The position numbers were made by a program, and so were the translations under genes. A stretch of DNA of 64,000 nucleotides. It comes from Paraburkholderia sp. BCC1886 (lineage in GTDB: Bacteria > Pseudomonadota > Gammaproteobacteria > Burkholderiales > Burkholderiaceae). The notes beneath the pieces are model-generated. The model searched no databases. It was given only the letters and a program-made list of their open reading frames with translations, and had not been told where the DNA came from. Below are positions 1 to 8,016 of the stretch, piece after piece (position 1 is the stretch's first letter; each line of letters starts with the position of its first letter). Location: NCBI RefSeq assembly GCF_900996245.1, contig NZ_CAAJGK010000074.1:1-64000 (forward strand), read 5' to 3'.

Positions 1-197
1 GAAAACACCGGCTGGTTGTCCTCGCGCTTCAGATAAACCGGATTGCGCAGCCGCGCCGACAGGTTCGGCGCCGGTTCGAGTTCGGTCTCGCGAGCCACGT
101 CGTAGACGCGCGCGGTGAGGATTTTCTTCAGGTAGTCGTGGCGTAGCGCGAGACCGTCAGCGGTATCGGCAAGCTCTTCGGATGGGCGCAATGGCAA
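1..197 (-). CDS. ilvA: Threonine ammonia-lyase, biosynthetic (5' end only, runs off left edge)
   Basis: The visible 65 residues are the N-terminus of the PLP enzyme that deaminates threonine to 2-oxobutyrate, the first step of isoleucine synthesis. The segment reading DYLKKILTARVYDVA followed by NPVYLKREDNQPVF is highly typical of biosynthetic IlvA. The PLP lysine and the C-terminal ACT-like regulatory domains lie outside the window. I place the start at a TTG (197-195) because an AGGAG (complement of 204-208) sits six bases upstream and no in-frame ATG exists there. The leader peptide and terminator just upstream indicate attenuation control by isoleucine. Confidence 0.85.
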   Translation of the reverse strand, partial: MPLRPSEELADTADGLALRHDYLKKILTARVYDVARETELEPAPNLSARLRNPVYLKREDNQPVF

Positions 198-263
198 GGC
201 AAGCTCCTGTACGGCAAAAGCCGATCAACGTAAGGTCACCAGGAGGCAGGCAGAAAGCGGACA

Positions 264-291
264 TAAAAAAACCCGCCTCGTGGGGCGGGTT
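264..291 (-). terminator. Rho-independent attenuator terminator in the ilvA leader
   Basis: On the minus strand an 8-bp stem (arms 291-284 and 277-270, ACCCGCC/GGCGGGT core) with a six-base loop is followed directly by a run of U (269-265). It lies between the isoleucine-rich leader peptide and ilvA. It can act as the attenuator and would also stop readthrough from mprF-acvB. Confidence 0.85.
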
Positions 292-329
292 AATTTGTCT
301 ACTGCAGTGTTGCTGCTATTCGACGTGCG

Positions 330-392
330 CTAACCCACCATTCTCTGAATGGTGCTAATAATCAGCGCAATACGGATGTCGAGGCGGTGCAT
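330..392 (-). CDS. ilvA leader peptide (20 aa, isoleucine-rich)
   Basis: A short reading frame starts at ATG 392-390 and ends at TAG 332-330: MHRLDIRIALIISTIQRMVG. Five of its 20 codons are isoleucine (residues 6, 8, 11, 12, 15), plus Leu and Val. It is followed by mutually exclusive RNA hairpins and a terminator before ilvA, which is the classic arrangement of ribosome-mediated attenuation. The ribosome site is weak. A consensus-like promoter just upstream would leave almost no 5' UTR, so the peptide may be translated from a nearly leaderless end. Confidence 0.75.
   Translation of the reverse strand: MHRLDIRIALIISTIQRMVG
332..353 (-). promoter_or_regulatory. Pause hairpin and antiterminator strand of the ilvA attenuator
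   Basis: Minus-strand ACCATT (353-348) pairs with AATGGT (342-337) to form a pause hairpin. The overlapping GGTGGGTT (339-332), spanning the last leader codons, pairs over eight positions (one G-U) with AACCCGCC, the 5' arm of the terminator (291-284). A ribosome stalled at the Ile11-Ile12 codons would free 339-332 and block the terminator. A ribosome reaching the stop codon would cover it and allow termination. Confidence 0.7.
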
Positions 393-399
393 GGCGGCG

Positions 400-428
400 A
401 TCTTCGTTGAGTTCCCGAATTTTGTCAA
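400..428 (-). promoter_or_regulatory. Candidate ilvA leader promoter
   Basis: A perfect TTGACA (428-423, minus) is followed after exactly 17 bases by GAAGAT (405-400), a weak -10 with three matches to TATAAT. It lies between the acvB stop and the leader ATG. The predicted start point falls within one or two bases of the leader ATG, which is unusual, so the -10 assignment is tentative. Confidence 0.4.
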
Positions 429-440
429 CCCGCTCCCGAC

Positions 441-1730
441 TCAGTTCGGCACGCCGCTACGCTTTTTGAACGCGGTGAGAATGTGCTGTTCGAGCGAGTT
501 GTAGTTGCCGCCGAAGTGATGGTCACCAGACGTGCGAATCACGTCGATACCGGTATTCGCCAGCGCCGGGCACAGGGTGTCCTTCTCGTTCTCACCGTAA
601 AAGCATTGCACCATCGCAGGCTCGATCGGCTTCAATTCCGGCTGCACTTTCAGCGCCTTGTCGCTCGCCGGCATCCCGAGCCAGCCACCGACGCGAATCT
701 GAAAATCGGCGTCGGGTGCGAAGCCTAGCAGTGCGATGAGCGGAACTTGCGCGCGCAACGACGCGGGCAGACGGTTGTAGGCGAACGGCATCACGTCGGC
801 GCCGAACGAATAGCCGACCAGTGCGATATGCTGCGCATGCCAACGCGCGCCGTAAGTCTGCATCACGCGGGCGAGGTCGCGGCTCGTCTGCGCGGGCGGC
901 TTCTCGCTCCAGAAGTAACGCAGGCTGTCCCAGCCGATCACCGACACGCCGTCTTTCTGCAACGCTTGCGCAATGGTCTTGTCGAGATCGCGCCAGCCGC
1001 CGTCGCCGGAAATCACGATGGCCATCAGACCGTTGGGGTGCGCTGCCGGCAATTCGATCAGCGGCAGATCCGACACGTCGTCGGCATTCGTCGACACGGC
1101 TTCGAGATGCGGCGTGAGCAACGCGACGAGCCGCGCGTTCGACGCATCGCCGGCGCCGACGGCTTTTTCGACGAAGCCCGGCACCTTGTCGCGAATGATC
1201 GTCGAATCCGGCGGGCAAGGTTCGAAGCGCGAGTCCAGTGTGCGGTCTGCGTCCACCGACACGGCGCCCGCAATCGTATTCGACGGCGCCTGCTCGAGCA
1301 CGTGCACCGCGAGCGTGCCGCCCTGCCCGATGCCCGCGACGATCGGCGCGAAATAATGGCTCGATTGCGACTGCCGCTCGAGCTGGTGACTCAGCGCTTC
1401 CGCGTCGCCCACCAGTTGATGACAGGTCTCCTGCTTCGCATGCAGATTCGCGATGTAACGCGCCGTATCCACGCCCACCGTCAGCGCACCGGCGCGGGCG
1501 AGCGCATCCGCGTTCTGCTGATCCGCCGCGCTCCAGCCGCTCGCCTGCGAATACAGCACGACGAAGCCGCGTAGCGGACCGACCGGCTGCGTCACCGTGA
1601 CATCGCCGTAACGGCCGCCGGGAATCGTGGCGGGTCCCGCCGTGGCCGCGAACGAAGCGCCCGCACTGCCCACACAAACACCCGCCACTACCGCACTGCG
1701 AACCAGCCTGAAAACAGATTGCAAAGTCAT
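441..1730 (-). CDS. acvB: AcvB/VirJ family periplasmic hydrolase (lysyl-phosphatidylglycerol hydrolase-like)
   Basis: This 429-residue protein has an N-terminal signal peptide (about residues 1-29, ending GASFA) and a C-terminal VirJ-type alpha/beta hydrolase domain. The nucleophile elbow is GYSFGAD (306-312, Ser308) and the likely catalytic His lies in GDHHFGG (402-408). The N-terminal half repeats the fold with a degenerate elbow GIGQGG. In Agrobacterium AcvB hydrolyses lysyl-phosphatidylglycerol made by LpiA. Here the gene follows mprF with an ATGA overlap (stop of mprF at 1729-1727), which fixes the start and supports the same role. GGAGG precedes the ATG. A longer in-frame start exists upstream inside mprF but lacks this logic. 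Confidence 0.82.
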   Translation of the reverse strand: MTLQSVFRLVRSAVVAGVCVGSAGASFAATAGPATIPGGRYGDVTVTQPVGPLRGFVVLYSQASGWSAADQQNADALARAGALTVGVDTARYIANLHAKQETCHQLVGDAEALSHQLERQSQSSHYFAPIVAGIGQGGTLAVHVLEQAPSNTIAGAVSVDADRTLDSRFEPCPPDSTIIRDKVPGFVEKAVGAGDASNARLVALLTPHLEAVSTNADDVSDLPLIELPAAHPNGLMAIVISGDGGWRDLDKTIAQALQKDGVSVIGWDSLRYFWSEKPPAQTSRDLARVMQTYGARWHAQHIALVGYSFGADVMPFAYNRLPASLRAQVPLIALLGFAPDADFQIRVGGWLGMPASDKALKVQPELKPIEPAMVQCFYGENEKDTLCPALANTGIDVIRTSGDHHFGGNYNSLEQHILTAFKKRSGVPN

Positions 1731-4342
1731 GAACGCCGGCCTCCTGCCAGCAATGACAGATCCGCCAGCGTGAAGAACACGCCCACCGAACCCGACGCCG
1801 CGAGATAGCGCGGCTCCCAATGCGGCTGGAACTTGCTCTTGAAAGCACGCAGACCGCGGAAGTTATAAAAACGCCCGCCAAAACGCCACACGATGCCGGC
1901 AAACCGATGCCAGCGCGACGCGAGTGGCGTGGGCAGCATGCCCGAGAGCGGCGCGATGCCGAGACTGAGCGAGCGGAAACCGGCCTGCTTCAGATGCAAC
2001 GCGAGTTGCGTGAACAGATATTCCATCGCGTACGGCGACGCGCTTTCCACGTGACGCATCACGCCGACCGTCGCTTCGGTATTCATGTCGGTCGTCATGA
2101 ACGTGACGAACGCGACAGGCGCGCCGTTCTGGCGAACCAGCATTACCGATTGCGCCGCCAGGTATTCATCGGTGAACGCGGCCACGGAGAAGCTCTTTTC
2201 GCGCGCATCGCGGCTGTCGAGCCAGCCGTCGGAAATCTCGCGCAAGGTTTCGAGCGACTCGGGCACGTGCGCCTGGTCTATCACCTCGACCGCGAAGCCG
2301 TCGCGCTCGCCGCGCTTCATCGCATAACGCAGATGCGCGCGGTGCGAGCCCTTGAGGTCGAAATCGTCGAGCACGACGTGCGCTTCCTCGCCAAGCTTCA
2401 TCAGCGTGAGGCCGGCATCGAGGTACAGCGGCAACGCGTTGGCGCGGACCTGATAGAACGCCGCACGGCCGCCATGCGCATGCGCGAGCGCGACGAACTT
2501 GCCGATCAGCGCCGCCCATTCCTCACGCGGTCCCACCGGATCGTGCAGCGCGGCCCACGTCCGGCCGTTTTTCGCGTACATCAGAAACGCACGACGCGAC
2601 TCCGAGAACAGGAAACTCTTGTCGCCCATCAACGCGAGACCGGCATCGCTGCGCTCCTGCGCGCGCACGATGCGCGCGGCGTCGTGCAGATCCTGCGCAG
2701 CCGGCTTCACGAAGCGGCCCGCCGCGGGACGCAGCAACTGCCAGAACGCGAAGGTCGCCGCGAACAGGCTGGCCGCAAGCGTCGCGCGCAACGCGCGCGG
2801 CGCGCGTTCGTCGAAGGCGAATTGCCACCACAGGTCGCGCGTGTACGGCACGTCGCGGAAAGCGAACAGCATCACCCAGACGGCCAGCATCATCACCATC
2901 GCGACCGACACCAGCCAGCCCGACGTGAAGCGCTCGGCGAACAGCGACGAATGCCGGTTGAAACTGCGCCGGGTTGAGAGCAGCAGCACGATCAGCGTGG
3001 CGAGCACGCCGGCTTCCACGAAGGCGAGACCCTTGGCGAGCGACAGCGCGAGGCTCGTCAATGCGAGCAGCAGCGTCATCCACCAGGCGGCGTCGAGACG
3101 GCGCAGCAGACCGCGCGCGACGAACAGCAGCAGCACGCCGAGCACGCTGCACAGCATCTGCGAGCTTTCGAGCACCCACAGCGGCAGCATGTCGCGCAGG
3201 ATCTGGATGCGCTGGGAGAACGCGGGCGTCGCGCTGGAAATGACCAGCATGCCGCCGATCACGAACGTCACGAGGCTCAGAAACAGCGGCGCGAGCCGGG
3301 TCACGCCCGCGGCATGGCGCAGCGGCATGCGGCTTTTCAAGGCACGGCCTTCGAAGCCGGCCAGCAGCGCCGCCGAAACGATCAGCGGTGCGCCGAAATA
3401 GATCGCGCGATACGCGAGCAGCGCGGCGACCATCAGTTGAGTGGGCACACTGCCGTTCAGCGTGAAGACCATCGCCGCCTCGAACACGCCCACGCCACCC
3501 GGCGTATGACCGATCATGCCGAGCAGCATCGCGGCGGCGTACACCGTGATGAACGTGATAAAGCTCACGTGCGCATGCGGCAGCAACACCCACAACGCGA
3601 GGCCGGCGGCGACCACGTCGAGCACCGCGAGGCCCACTTGAGCGAGCAGATCGCGACGCGCCGGAATGTCGAACGAAAGCCACGTCCAGCGTGTACGAAC
3701 CGCGCGCGTGTCGCGCCGGCAGGCGGCCGCGCCGGCAACGAGCAGCAGCAGCAAAGCGGCGCCGCAAAAGCGCAGCGTGTCGGGAGAAAGATGCAGCAGA
3801 GGCGCAAGCGGATCGGCGACGCAGAGCATGCCGAGCGCCGTCATCAGGACGAGTGCGAGCGCCAGCGAGACGCTCGTGAACACCGTCATGCGGCCAATCT
3901 GCACGGGCGTGACGTTCGCCACGCCGTAGACGCGCGCGCGCACCGCGCCGCCCGTCAATGCGCCGAAGCCGGTGGCATTGCCGAGCGCCGAACCGGCCGT
4001 GGCGCCGATCCACAGCGCCACGCGCGGCACGCGGACGCCAAGGTATCGCAGGCCGACGGCATCACGACCGATCAGCGCCAGATAGCTGAGTGCGGTGGCG
4101 CCCAGTGCGGCGCCCCACTCGCTCGCCGTCAACTGACGCAACTGACGGATCACCGAGCGATAGTCCACCGCTTGCGACAGATGCTGCAGCACGACCAGCA
4201 GTAATGCGCCGATGCCGAGCGCCAGCAGAGGCGAGACGAATCCCCGGCTCCCCAATGTCTTTTTTGCCCGGATGGCTATCTCGCCGAGCGGGTCGAGTTT
4301 TTTGTTCTGTCGATGAAGCATGGTCGATGCTGGGCCTTGCAT
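1727..4342 (-). CDS. mprF: Bifunctional lysylphosphatidylglycerol synthetase/flippase
   Basis: The 871-residue protein has about 14 hydrophobic segments in its first ~530 residues (flippase domain, with the typical GHTPGGVGVFEA motif) and a soluble C-terminal DUF2156/GNAT-like aminoacyltransferase domain (about 560-860). It transfers lysine from Lys-tRNA to phosphatidylglycerol and flips the product, lowering membrane negative charge and increasing resistance to cationic peptides and acid. Length fits MprF/LpiA (about 840-880). It is the first gene of a pair with the acvB hydrolase, an addition/removal couple. A second ATG lies seven codons in (4321). Neither start has a strong ribosome site. 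Confidence 0.9.
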   Translation of the reverse strand: MQGPASTMLHRQNKKLDPLGEIAIRAKKTLGSRGFVSPLLALGIGALLLVVLQHLSQAVDYRSVIRQLRQLTASEWGAALGATALSYLALIGRDAVGLRYLGVRVPRVALWIGATAGSALGNATGFGALTGGAVRARVYGVANVTPVQIGRMTVFTSVSLALALVLMTALGMLCVADPLAPLLHLSPDTLRFCGAALLLLLVAGAAACRRDTRAVRTRWTWLSFDIPARRDLLAQVGLAVLDVVAAGLALWVLLPHAHVSFITFITVYAAAMLLGMIGHTPGGVGVFEAAMVFTLNGSVPTQLMVAALLAYRAIYFGAPLIVSAALLAGFEGRALKSRMPLRHAAGVTRLAPLFLSLVTFVIGGMLVISSATPAFSQRIQILRDMLPLWVLESSQMLCSVLGVLLLFVARGLLRRLDAAWWMTLLLALTSLALSLAKGLAFVEAGVLATLIVLLLSTRRSFNRHSSLFAERFTSGWLVSVAMVMMLAVWVMLFAFRDVPYTRDLWWQFAFDERAPRALRATLAASLFAATFAFWQLLRPAAGRFVKPAAQDLHDAARIVRAQERSDAGLALMGDKSFLFSESRRAFLMYAKNGRTWAALHDPVGPREEWAALIGKFVALAHAHGGRAAFYQVRANALPLYLDAGLTLMKLGEEAHVVLDDFDLKGSHRAHLRYAMKRGERDGFAVEVIDQAHVPESLETLREISDGWLDSRDAREKSFSVAAFTDEYLAAQSVMLVRQNGAPVAFVTFMTTDMNTEATVGVMRHVESASPYAMEYLFTQLALHLKQAGFRSLSLGIAPLSGMLPTPLASRWHRFAGIVWRFGGRFYNFRGLRAFKSKFQPHWEPRYLAASGSVGVFFTLADLSLLAGGRRS

Positions 4343-4688
4343 GGATCTGTCGCCACGGCAGATCGTCCACCGCGGCGTCGCCTTTCATCCGGGATTAATC
4401 AGCGATTACAAAGGGATAACGGTGATTTGTTGAAAAGGTTGACAGCAATTACGGTGAACCGGGGTTTACGTGACCGTAAGGAACGCTGGCAAGGTCGGCG
4501 AGCGGGCCGCGAGGCGGCCGACGGGGGCTGGAGTGTAATCGCTAAACGCGACGCGCGAGATGAAAAAACCGCGGCGTTTGCATGGAGATCGTCGGTGGTC
4601 GTAAAAGAATCCAGCCCGCTGATTCAAGGTTTTCGCCGCGCTTGCCGTCATTGCAAGCACGAGCGACTACACCAGCAGGGAGAGGACG
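4343..4688. other. Intergenic region upstream of mprF
   Basis: About 346 bases separate the divergent mprF and a small plus-strand gene. I see moderately AT-rich stretches near 4395-4460 that could hold the mprF promoter, but no convincing -10/-35 pair and no hairpin with a U-run. Confidence 0.4.
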
Positions 4689-4823
4689 ATGACCGAACAG
4701 GATTGGGTGATGGCCGGCCTGTATCTGGCCGGATCGATGACGATCGCGCTGATGGTCTGTGCGTTGTCCACGCGCGCCAACAGAATGCGGGCGGCGATTC
4801 AGTCGAGCACGGAACGCAGATAA
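4689..4823 (+). CDS. Small single-span membrane protein (44 aa), unknown function
   Basis: ATG 4689 is preceded by a purine-rich GGGAGAGG ribosome site, and the frame ends at TAA 4821-4823. The peptide begins MTEQDWVMAGLYLAGS, has one hydrophobic segment (about residues 8-27) and a basic, polar C-terminus rich in Arg. That pattern suggests an inner-membrane peptide with a cytoplasmic tail. I do not recognise a family. It stands alone, divergent from mprF. Confidence 0.55.
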   Translation: MTEQDWVMAGLYLAGSMTIALMVCALSTRANRMRAAIQSSTERR

Positions 4824-4918
4824 CGCCCAGAAGAACGCCGGAAGCGCGCCGCCGCTATGCGACGGCCGCGACAACCGGACTACTGCGGGATTTGCTACGA
4901 GTTGGTTGAAGCAGAAAC

Positions 4919-5071
4919 TTATTGCGGACGGCGATGCGCTTCGGCGATCACGGCACAATTTTGCAGATGCAGGTTCAGTGCATGCAGGGCCACGGCGCGC
5001 AGCTTGCCGAGCCACGTCGAGTTGGCAGCAGCGGTGGCACGGACGGTTGCGGTGTTGGACGCGGTGTTCAT
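4919..5071 (-). CDS. Small conserved-looking protein (50 aa), unknown function
   Basis: ATG at 5071 has GGAG six bases upstream, and TAA lies at 4921-4919. The Ala/Thr/Asn-rich N-terminus (MNTASNTATVRATAAA) is followed by an amphipathic stretch WLGKLRAVALHALNLHLQN. A perfect TATAAT lies about 42 bases upstream on the same strand, so transcription is plausible. I do not recognise a family. No signal peptide or membrane segment is clear. Confidence 0.5.
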   Translation of the reverse strand: MNTASNTATVRATAAANSTWLGKLRAVALHALNLHLQNCAVIAEAHRRPQ

Positions 5072-5112
5072 GGCGGACTCCGATATAGGGTTTGTACCTA
5101 GGCAATAACCCG

Positions 5113-5140
5113 ATTATAACGATCTCATCCCGCACTGCAA
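5113..5140 (-). promoter_or_regulatory. Candidate promoter for the 50-aa protein gene
   Basis: Minus strand TATAAT (5118-5113) is a perfect -10. TTGCAG (5140-5135) 16 bases upstream is a partial -35. The predicted start lies about 35 bases before the ATG at 5071. Confidence 0.45.
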
Positions 5141-5298
5141 CATATATTAAAAAAGATGCAACCCTTTGATGAATAGGCCGTGCAGCCGCATCGCCAGTCT
5201 CAATAACAAAAAATTACGCGCTTGCGCCTAGTCTCGCACCGAACGGGTGCAATAATGGGGCCCCCTTTACCTGCGACATCGCGCCGCGCCACGCCTTC

Positions 5299-6696
5299 AT
5301 GTCAGTTCGGGAAACAGCTCTGATCGCGCCGCTCATCGTTGCCTGCGCGATGTTCATGGAAAGTGTGGATGCGAACGTGATCGTCACCGCGTTGCCCGCC
5401 ATGGCGCGCGACTTCGCGCGCGATCCTGTCACGCTCAAAATCGCAGTGACCAGTTACGTGCTCGGTCTCGGCGTCTTTATTCCCGTCTGCGGATGGCTTG
5501 CCGACCGTTTCGGCGCGCGCACGATCTTCCGCACCGCAATCGGCATCTTCGTGACGGGTTCGCTGCTGTGCGCGGCGTCGAATTCCCTCGCCACCTTCAC
5601 CGTTGCGCGCTTCGTGCAGGGCGTGGGCGGTGCGATGATGGTGCCGGTCGGCCGCATCATCATTTTTCGCGTCGTCCATAAATCGGACTTCATTCGCGCG
5701 ATGAACTATCTCAGCCTGCCTGCCATGCTCGGGCCGGCGGCGGGACCGCTGCTCGGCGGCTTCATCACGACGTATCTGCACTGGCGTCTGATCTTCTTCA
5801 TCAACGTGCCCATCGGGCTGCTCGGTATCTATCTCACGAACCGGCATATCGCCAACACGCGCGAACCGCACCCCGGACCGCTCGACTGGACTGGCTTCTT
5901 CCTGTCCGCCGCGGGCGCCGTGTTGCTATTGCTGGGCTTGTCGCTGATCGGCGGCGAACTGGTTTCGAACGGCGACGCGTTCGCCATGTGTGCAGCCGGC
6001 GCAGTGCTGCTCGCGGCGTACGTTGCGTATGCCCGGCGTGTCGCCCTGCCCTTACTCGATCTGCGTTTCTTCAAGGTGCCGACGTTTCAGGCGAGCGTGC
6101 TGGGCGGCTCGCTGTTTCGCATCGGACTCGGCGCGTTGCCGTTCCTGCTGCCGCTGATGCTGCAGGAAGGCCACGGCATGAGCGCGTTCCGCTCCGGGCT
6201 GATTACCTGTGCGTCCGCGTTCGGCGGCATGTTCATGCGCACGGTCGCCTCGAGCGTGTTGCGTCGTTTTGGCTTCCGTTCGGTGCTGGTGGTCAACGCG
6301 GCGTTGTCCGGCGTGGCCATTGCGGCATGCGGACTGTTCTTTCCGGGGACGCCCACCTGGGTGATCTGGGTCGTCGTGCTGCTCGGCGGCTTTTTCCCCG
6401 CGCTGCAATTCACCAGTCTGAACTCGCTGACCTACGCAGAAATCGCCAGTCGCGACGTCGGCCGGGCAACGAGTCTGGGCAGCGTCGTGCAGCAGATGTC
6501 GCTCGGTCTGGGCGTGACCATCGGCGGCATCGTGCTGCAGATCTCGCGTTATCTGAACGGCCACGCCAGCATCATGTGGTCGGATTTCTGGCCCGCGTTT
6601 CTGGTGGTCGGGCTGTGCTCGTTCGCCTCGATACCCGTCACGCTGCGGCTGCCGCGCGGCGCGGGCGAGGAAATCTCGCGCGGCGGACGCGGCTAG
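5299..6696 (+). CDS. DHA2-type MFS efflux transporter
   Basis: This 465-residue membrane protein has about 14 hydrophobic segments. It carries the MFS motif-A variant GWLADRFGART between TM2 and TM3, and the TM5 export motif region (GPAAGPLLGG) typical of drug:H+ antiporters of the DHA2/EmrB-MdtD group. It probably exports a drug or metabolite using the proton gradient. The start ATG follows a GC-rich stretch without a strong ribosome site. It converges on the glycosyltransferase gene, with only ten bases between stops. A related transporter is encoded at 14156-15556. The substrate cannot be read from sequence. Confidence 0.8.
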   Translation: MSVRETALIAPLIVACAMFMESVDANVIVTALPAMARDFARDPVTLKIAVTSYVLGLGVFIPVCGWLADRFGARTIFRTAIGIFVTGSLLCAASNSLATFTVARFVQGVGGAMMVPVGRIIIFRVVHKSDFIRAMNYLSLPAMLGPAAGPLLGGFITTYLHWRLIFFINVPIGLLGIYLTNRHIANTREPHPGPLDWTGFFLSAAGAVLLLLGLSLIGGELVSNGDAFAMCAAGAVLLAAYVAYARRVALPLLDLRFFKVPTFQASVLGGSLFRIGLGALPFLLPLMLQEGHGMSAFRSGLITCASAFGGMFMRTVASSVLRRFGFRSVLVVNAALSGVAIAACGLFFPGTPTWVIWVVVLLGGFFPALQFTSLNSLTYAEIASRDVGRATSLGSVVQQMSLGLGVTIGGIVLQISRYLNGHASIMWSDFWPAFLVVGLCSFASIPVTLRLPRGAGEEISRGGRG

Positions 6697-6706
6697 CCCG
6701 CCGCCC

Positions 6707-7366
6707 TCACCCTGCCGTCGCCGCCCACGAAACGAGCGTGTCGCCGAATCCGCCGCGCGCCTTCGCCGCGGCCCGCGCGCTCGTAATCACACGCGGCGCG
6801 GCGCTCCACGCAATGCGCGCACCGATCGCGATGAGCCGGTCGACCAGCGCCACGTCTTCGCTGCACGTGAGCGGCGGAAAGCCGCCCGCGCGACGGTAAG
6901 CATCGGCCGAAACACCGAGATTGGCGCCGTGAATATGCCGATGCCCGTCGGCATCGACATACGTCTTGCGGAAATATTCGCGCACGCTGAGCGGATGCGC
7001 GGTCCAGTCGTCGACGGCGATCGAGCCGCACACGGCATCCGCGTCCAGCGACAGTTGCGCGACCAGCCAGCCCGGTGACACACGACTGTCGGCGTCGGTA
7101 AAAGCCAGCCAGCGCGCGCCGTCGGCGAGCAGCCAGTCGGCGCCGGTCGCGCGCGCGATGCCGACGTTGCGCGCCTTCAGCGTCAGCGTCTCGACGCCGT
7201 AAGCGCGTGCGATCGCACCGGTGAAGTCGTCGCAAGCGTCGAGCACGACCACGATGCGCACGGTTTCGCCGGCCAGGTCTTCATGACGCGAAGCGGCAAT
7301 CAGCGCCGCGAGACAAGGCGCGAGCATGCCCTCTTCGTTATGCGCCGGAACGATCACGCCGATCAT
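6707..7366 (-). CDS. Family 2 glycosyltransferase
   Basis: This 219-residue GT-A protein begins MIGVIVPAHNEE, the GT2 nucleotide-binding strand. It has the metal-binding DAD (91-93) after WLAFT, and a later SEDV motif that resembles the acceptor-side ED of GT2 enzymes. No membrane segment is evident, so it is likely cytosolic. The start at 7366 overlaps the stop of the methyltransferase gene (ATGA), showing translational coupling. A longer in-frame start lies inside that gene and is rejected. It is the last gene of an acyl-CoA dehydrogenase/methyltransferase/glycosyltransferase set of unknown product. Confidence 0.82.
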   Translation of the reverse strand: MIGVIVPAHNEEGMLAPCLAALIAASRHEDLAGETVRIVVVLDACDDFTGAIARAYGVETLTLKARNVGIARATGADWLLADGARWLAFTDADSRVSPGWLVAQLSLDADAVCGSIAVDDWTAHPLSVREYFRKTYVDADGHRHIHGANLGVSADAYRRAGGFPPLTCSEDVALVDRLIAIGARIAWSAAPRVITSARAAAKARGGFGDTLVSWAATAG

Positions 7367-7980
7367 AGAAGTCCCTCCCGTTGTGCGACCGAACGCGCAT
7401 CGCGCGACCAGACATCGATGAGCAGATCGGCCTCGTCGTGATGCGCGAGACGCGTCAACCCGCAGCGCGTATCGAACAAGGCGTGCGCGGTATCGGCCGA
7501 TTCGAGCGCTTCGGCAAACGGCCGGCGCCAGTGACAGGCAAGCAGCGTCCCATCCGAGGTCAGCGACGCCGAGATTCGCGCGGCGAGCGTTTCCAGATCG
7601 GTGCCATCGAGGTAATAAGCGAATTCGCTGATCACGATCAGATCGAACGGACCCGCGTCGGTCGGCCATTCATGCGGCACCGTGCGCTGTTCGACGCGTA
7701 CGTGCGGCTGGTCCGCGAGACGTTCGCGGGCAGCGAGCACGGCGCGTTCGTGCAGGTCCGCCGCCAGCAGTGCTTCGCAACGCGGCGCGAGCCCCGCCGT
7801 CAATTCACCGTTCGCGCAACCCGGCTCGAACGCATTGCGATAGCGCGGACGCGGCAGCAACGCGAGCGTTAGCGAACGTTTGCGGCTTTCGTACCAGCCG
7901 TCGCGCAATTTCCACGGGTCGTCGCTCTGTTTATAAAGCTCGTCGATATACAGCGCCGCGGTGTTCATTTTTCCGTTCAT
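7363..7980 (-). CDS. Class I SAM-dependent methyltransferase, NodS-like
   Basis: The 205-residue protein has a Rossmann methyltransferase motif I (FEPGCANGEL, residues 51-60), an acidic residue after strand 2 (LLAADLHE) and motif IV (FDLIVISEFAYYL). The N-terminal DPWKLRDGWYESRKR stretch is typical of NodS-like methyltransferases that act on N-acetylglucosamine-type lipids or related sugars. It overlaps the downstream glycosyltransferase by four bases and follows the acyl-CoA dehydrogenase by 36 bases. A second ATG at 7968 is possible. The acceptor is unknown. Confidence 0.78.
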   Translation of the reverse strand: MNGKMNTAALYIDELYKQSDDPWKLRDGWYESRKRSLTLALLPRPRYRNAFEPGCANGELTAGLAPRCEALLAADLHERAVLAARERLADQPHVRVEQRTVPHEWPTDAGPFDLIVISEFAYYLDGTDLETLAARISASLTSDGTLLACHWRRPFAEALESADTAHALFDTRCGLTRLAHHDEADLLIDVWSRDARSVAQREGLL

Positions 7981-8016
7981 GTCAGCGACCTTGGGTAGAT
8001 GCGTAGATGGAGAGCA

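Noticed and set aside
592..1902. Long reading frames on other frames of the acvB, mprF and many other genes
   Set aside because: Composition is Arg/Ala-rich without motifs. These are the usual shadows of GC-rich codon use; the real genes on the opposite frame have clear families and coupled starts.
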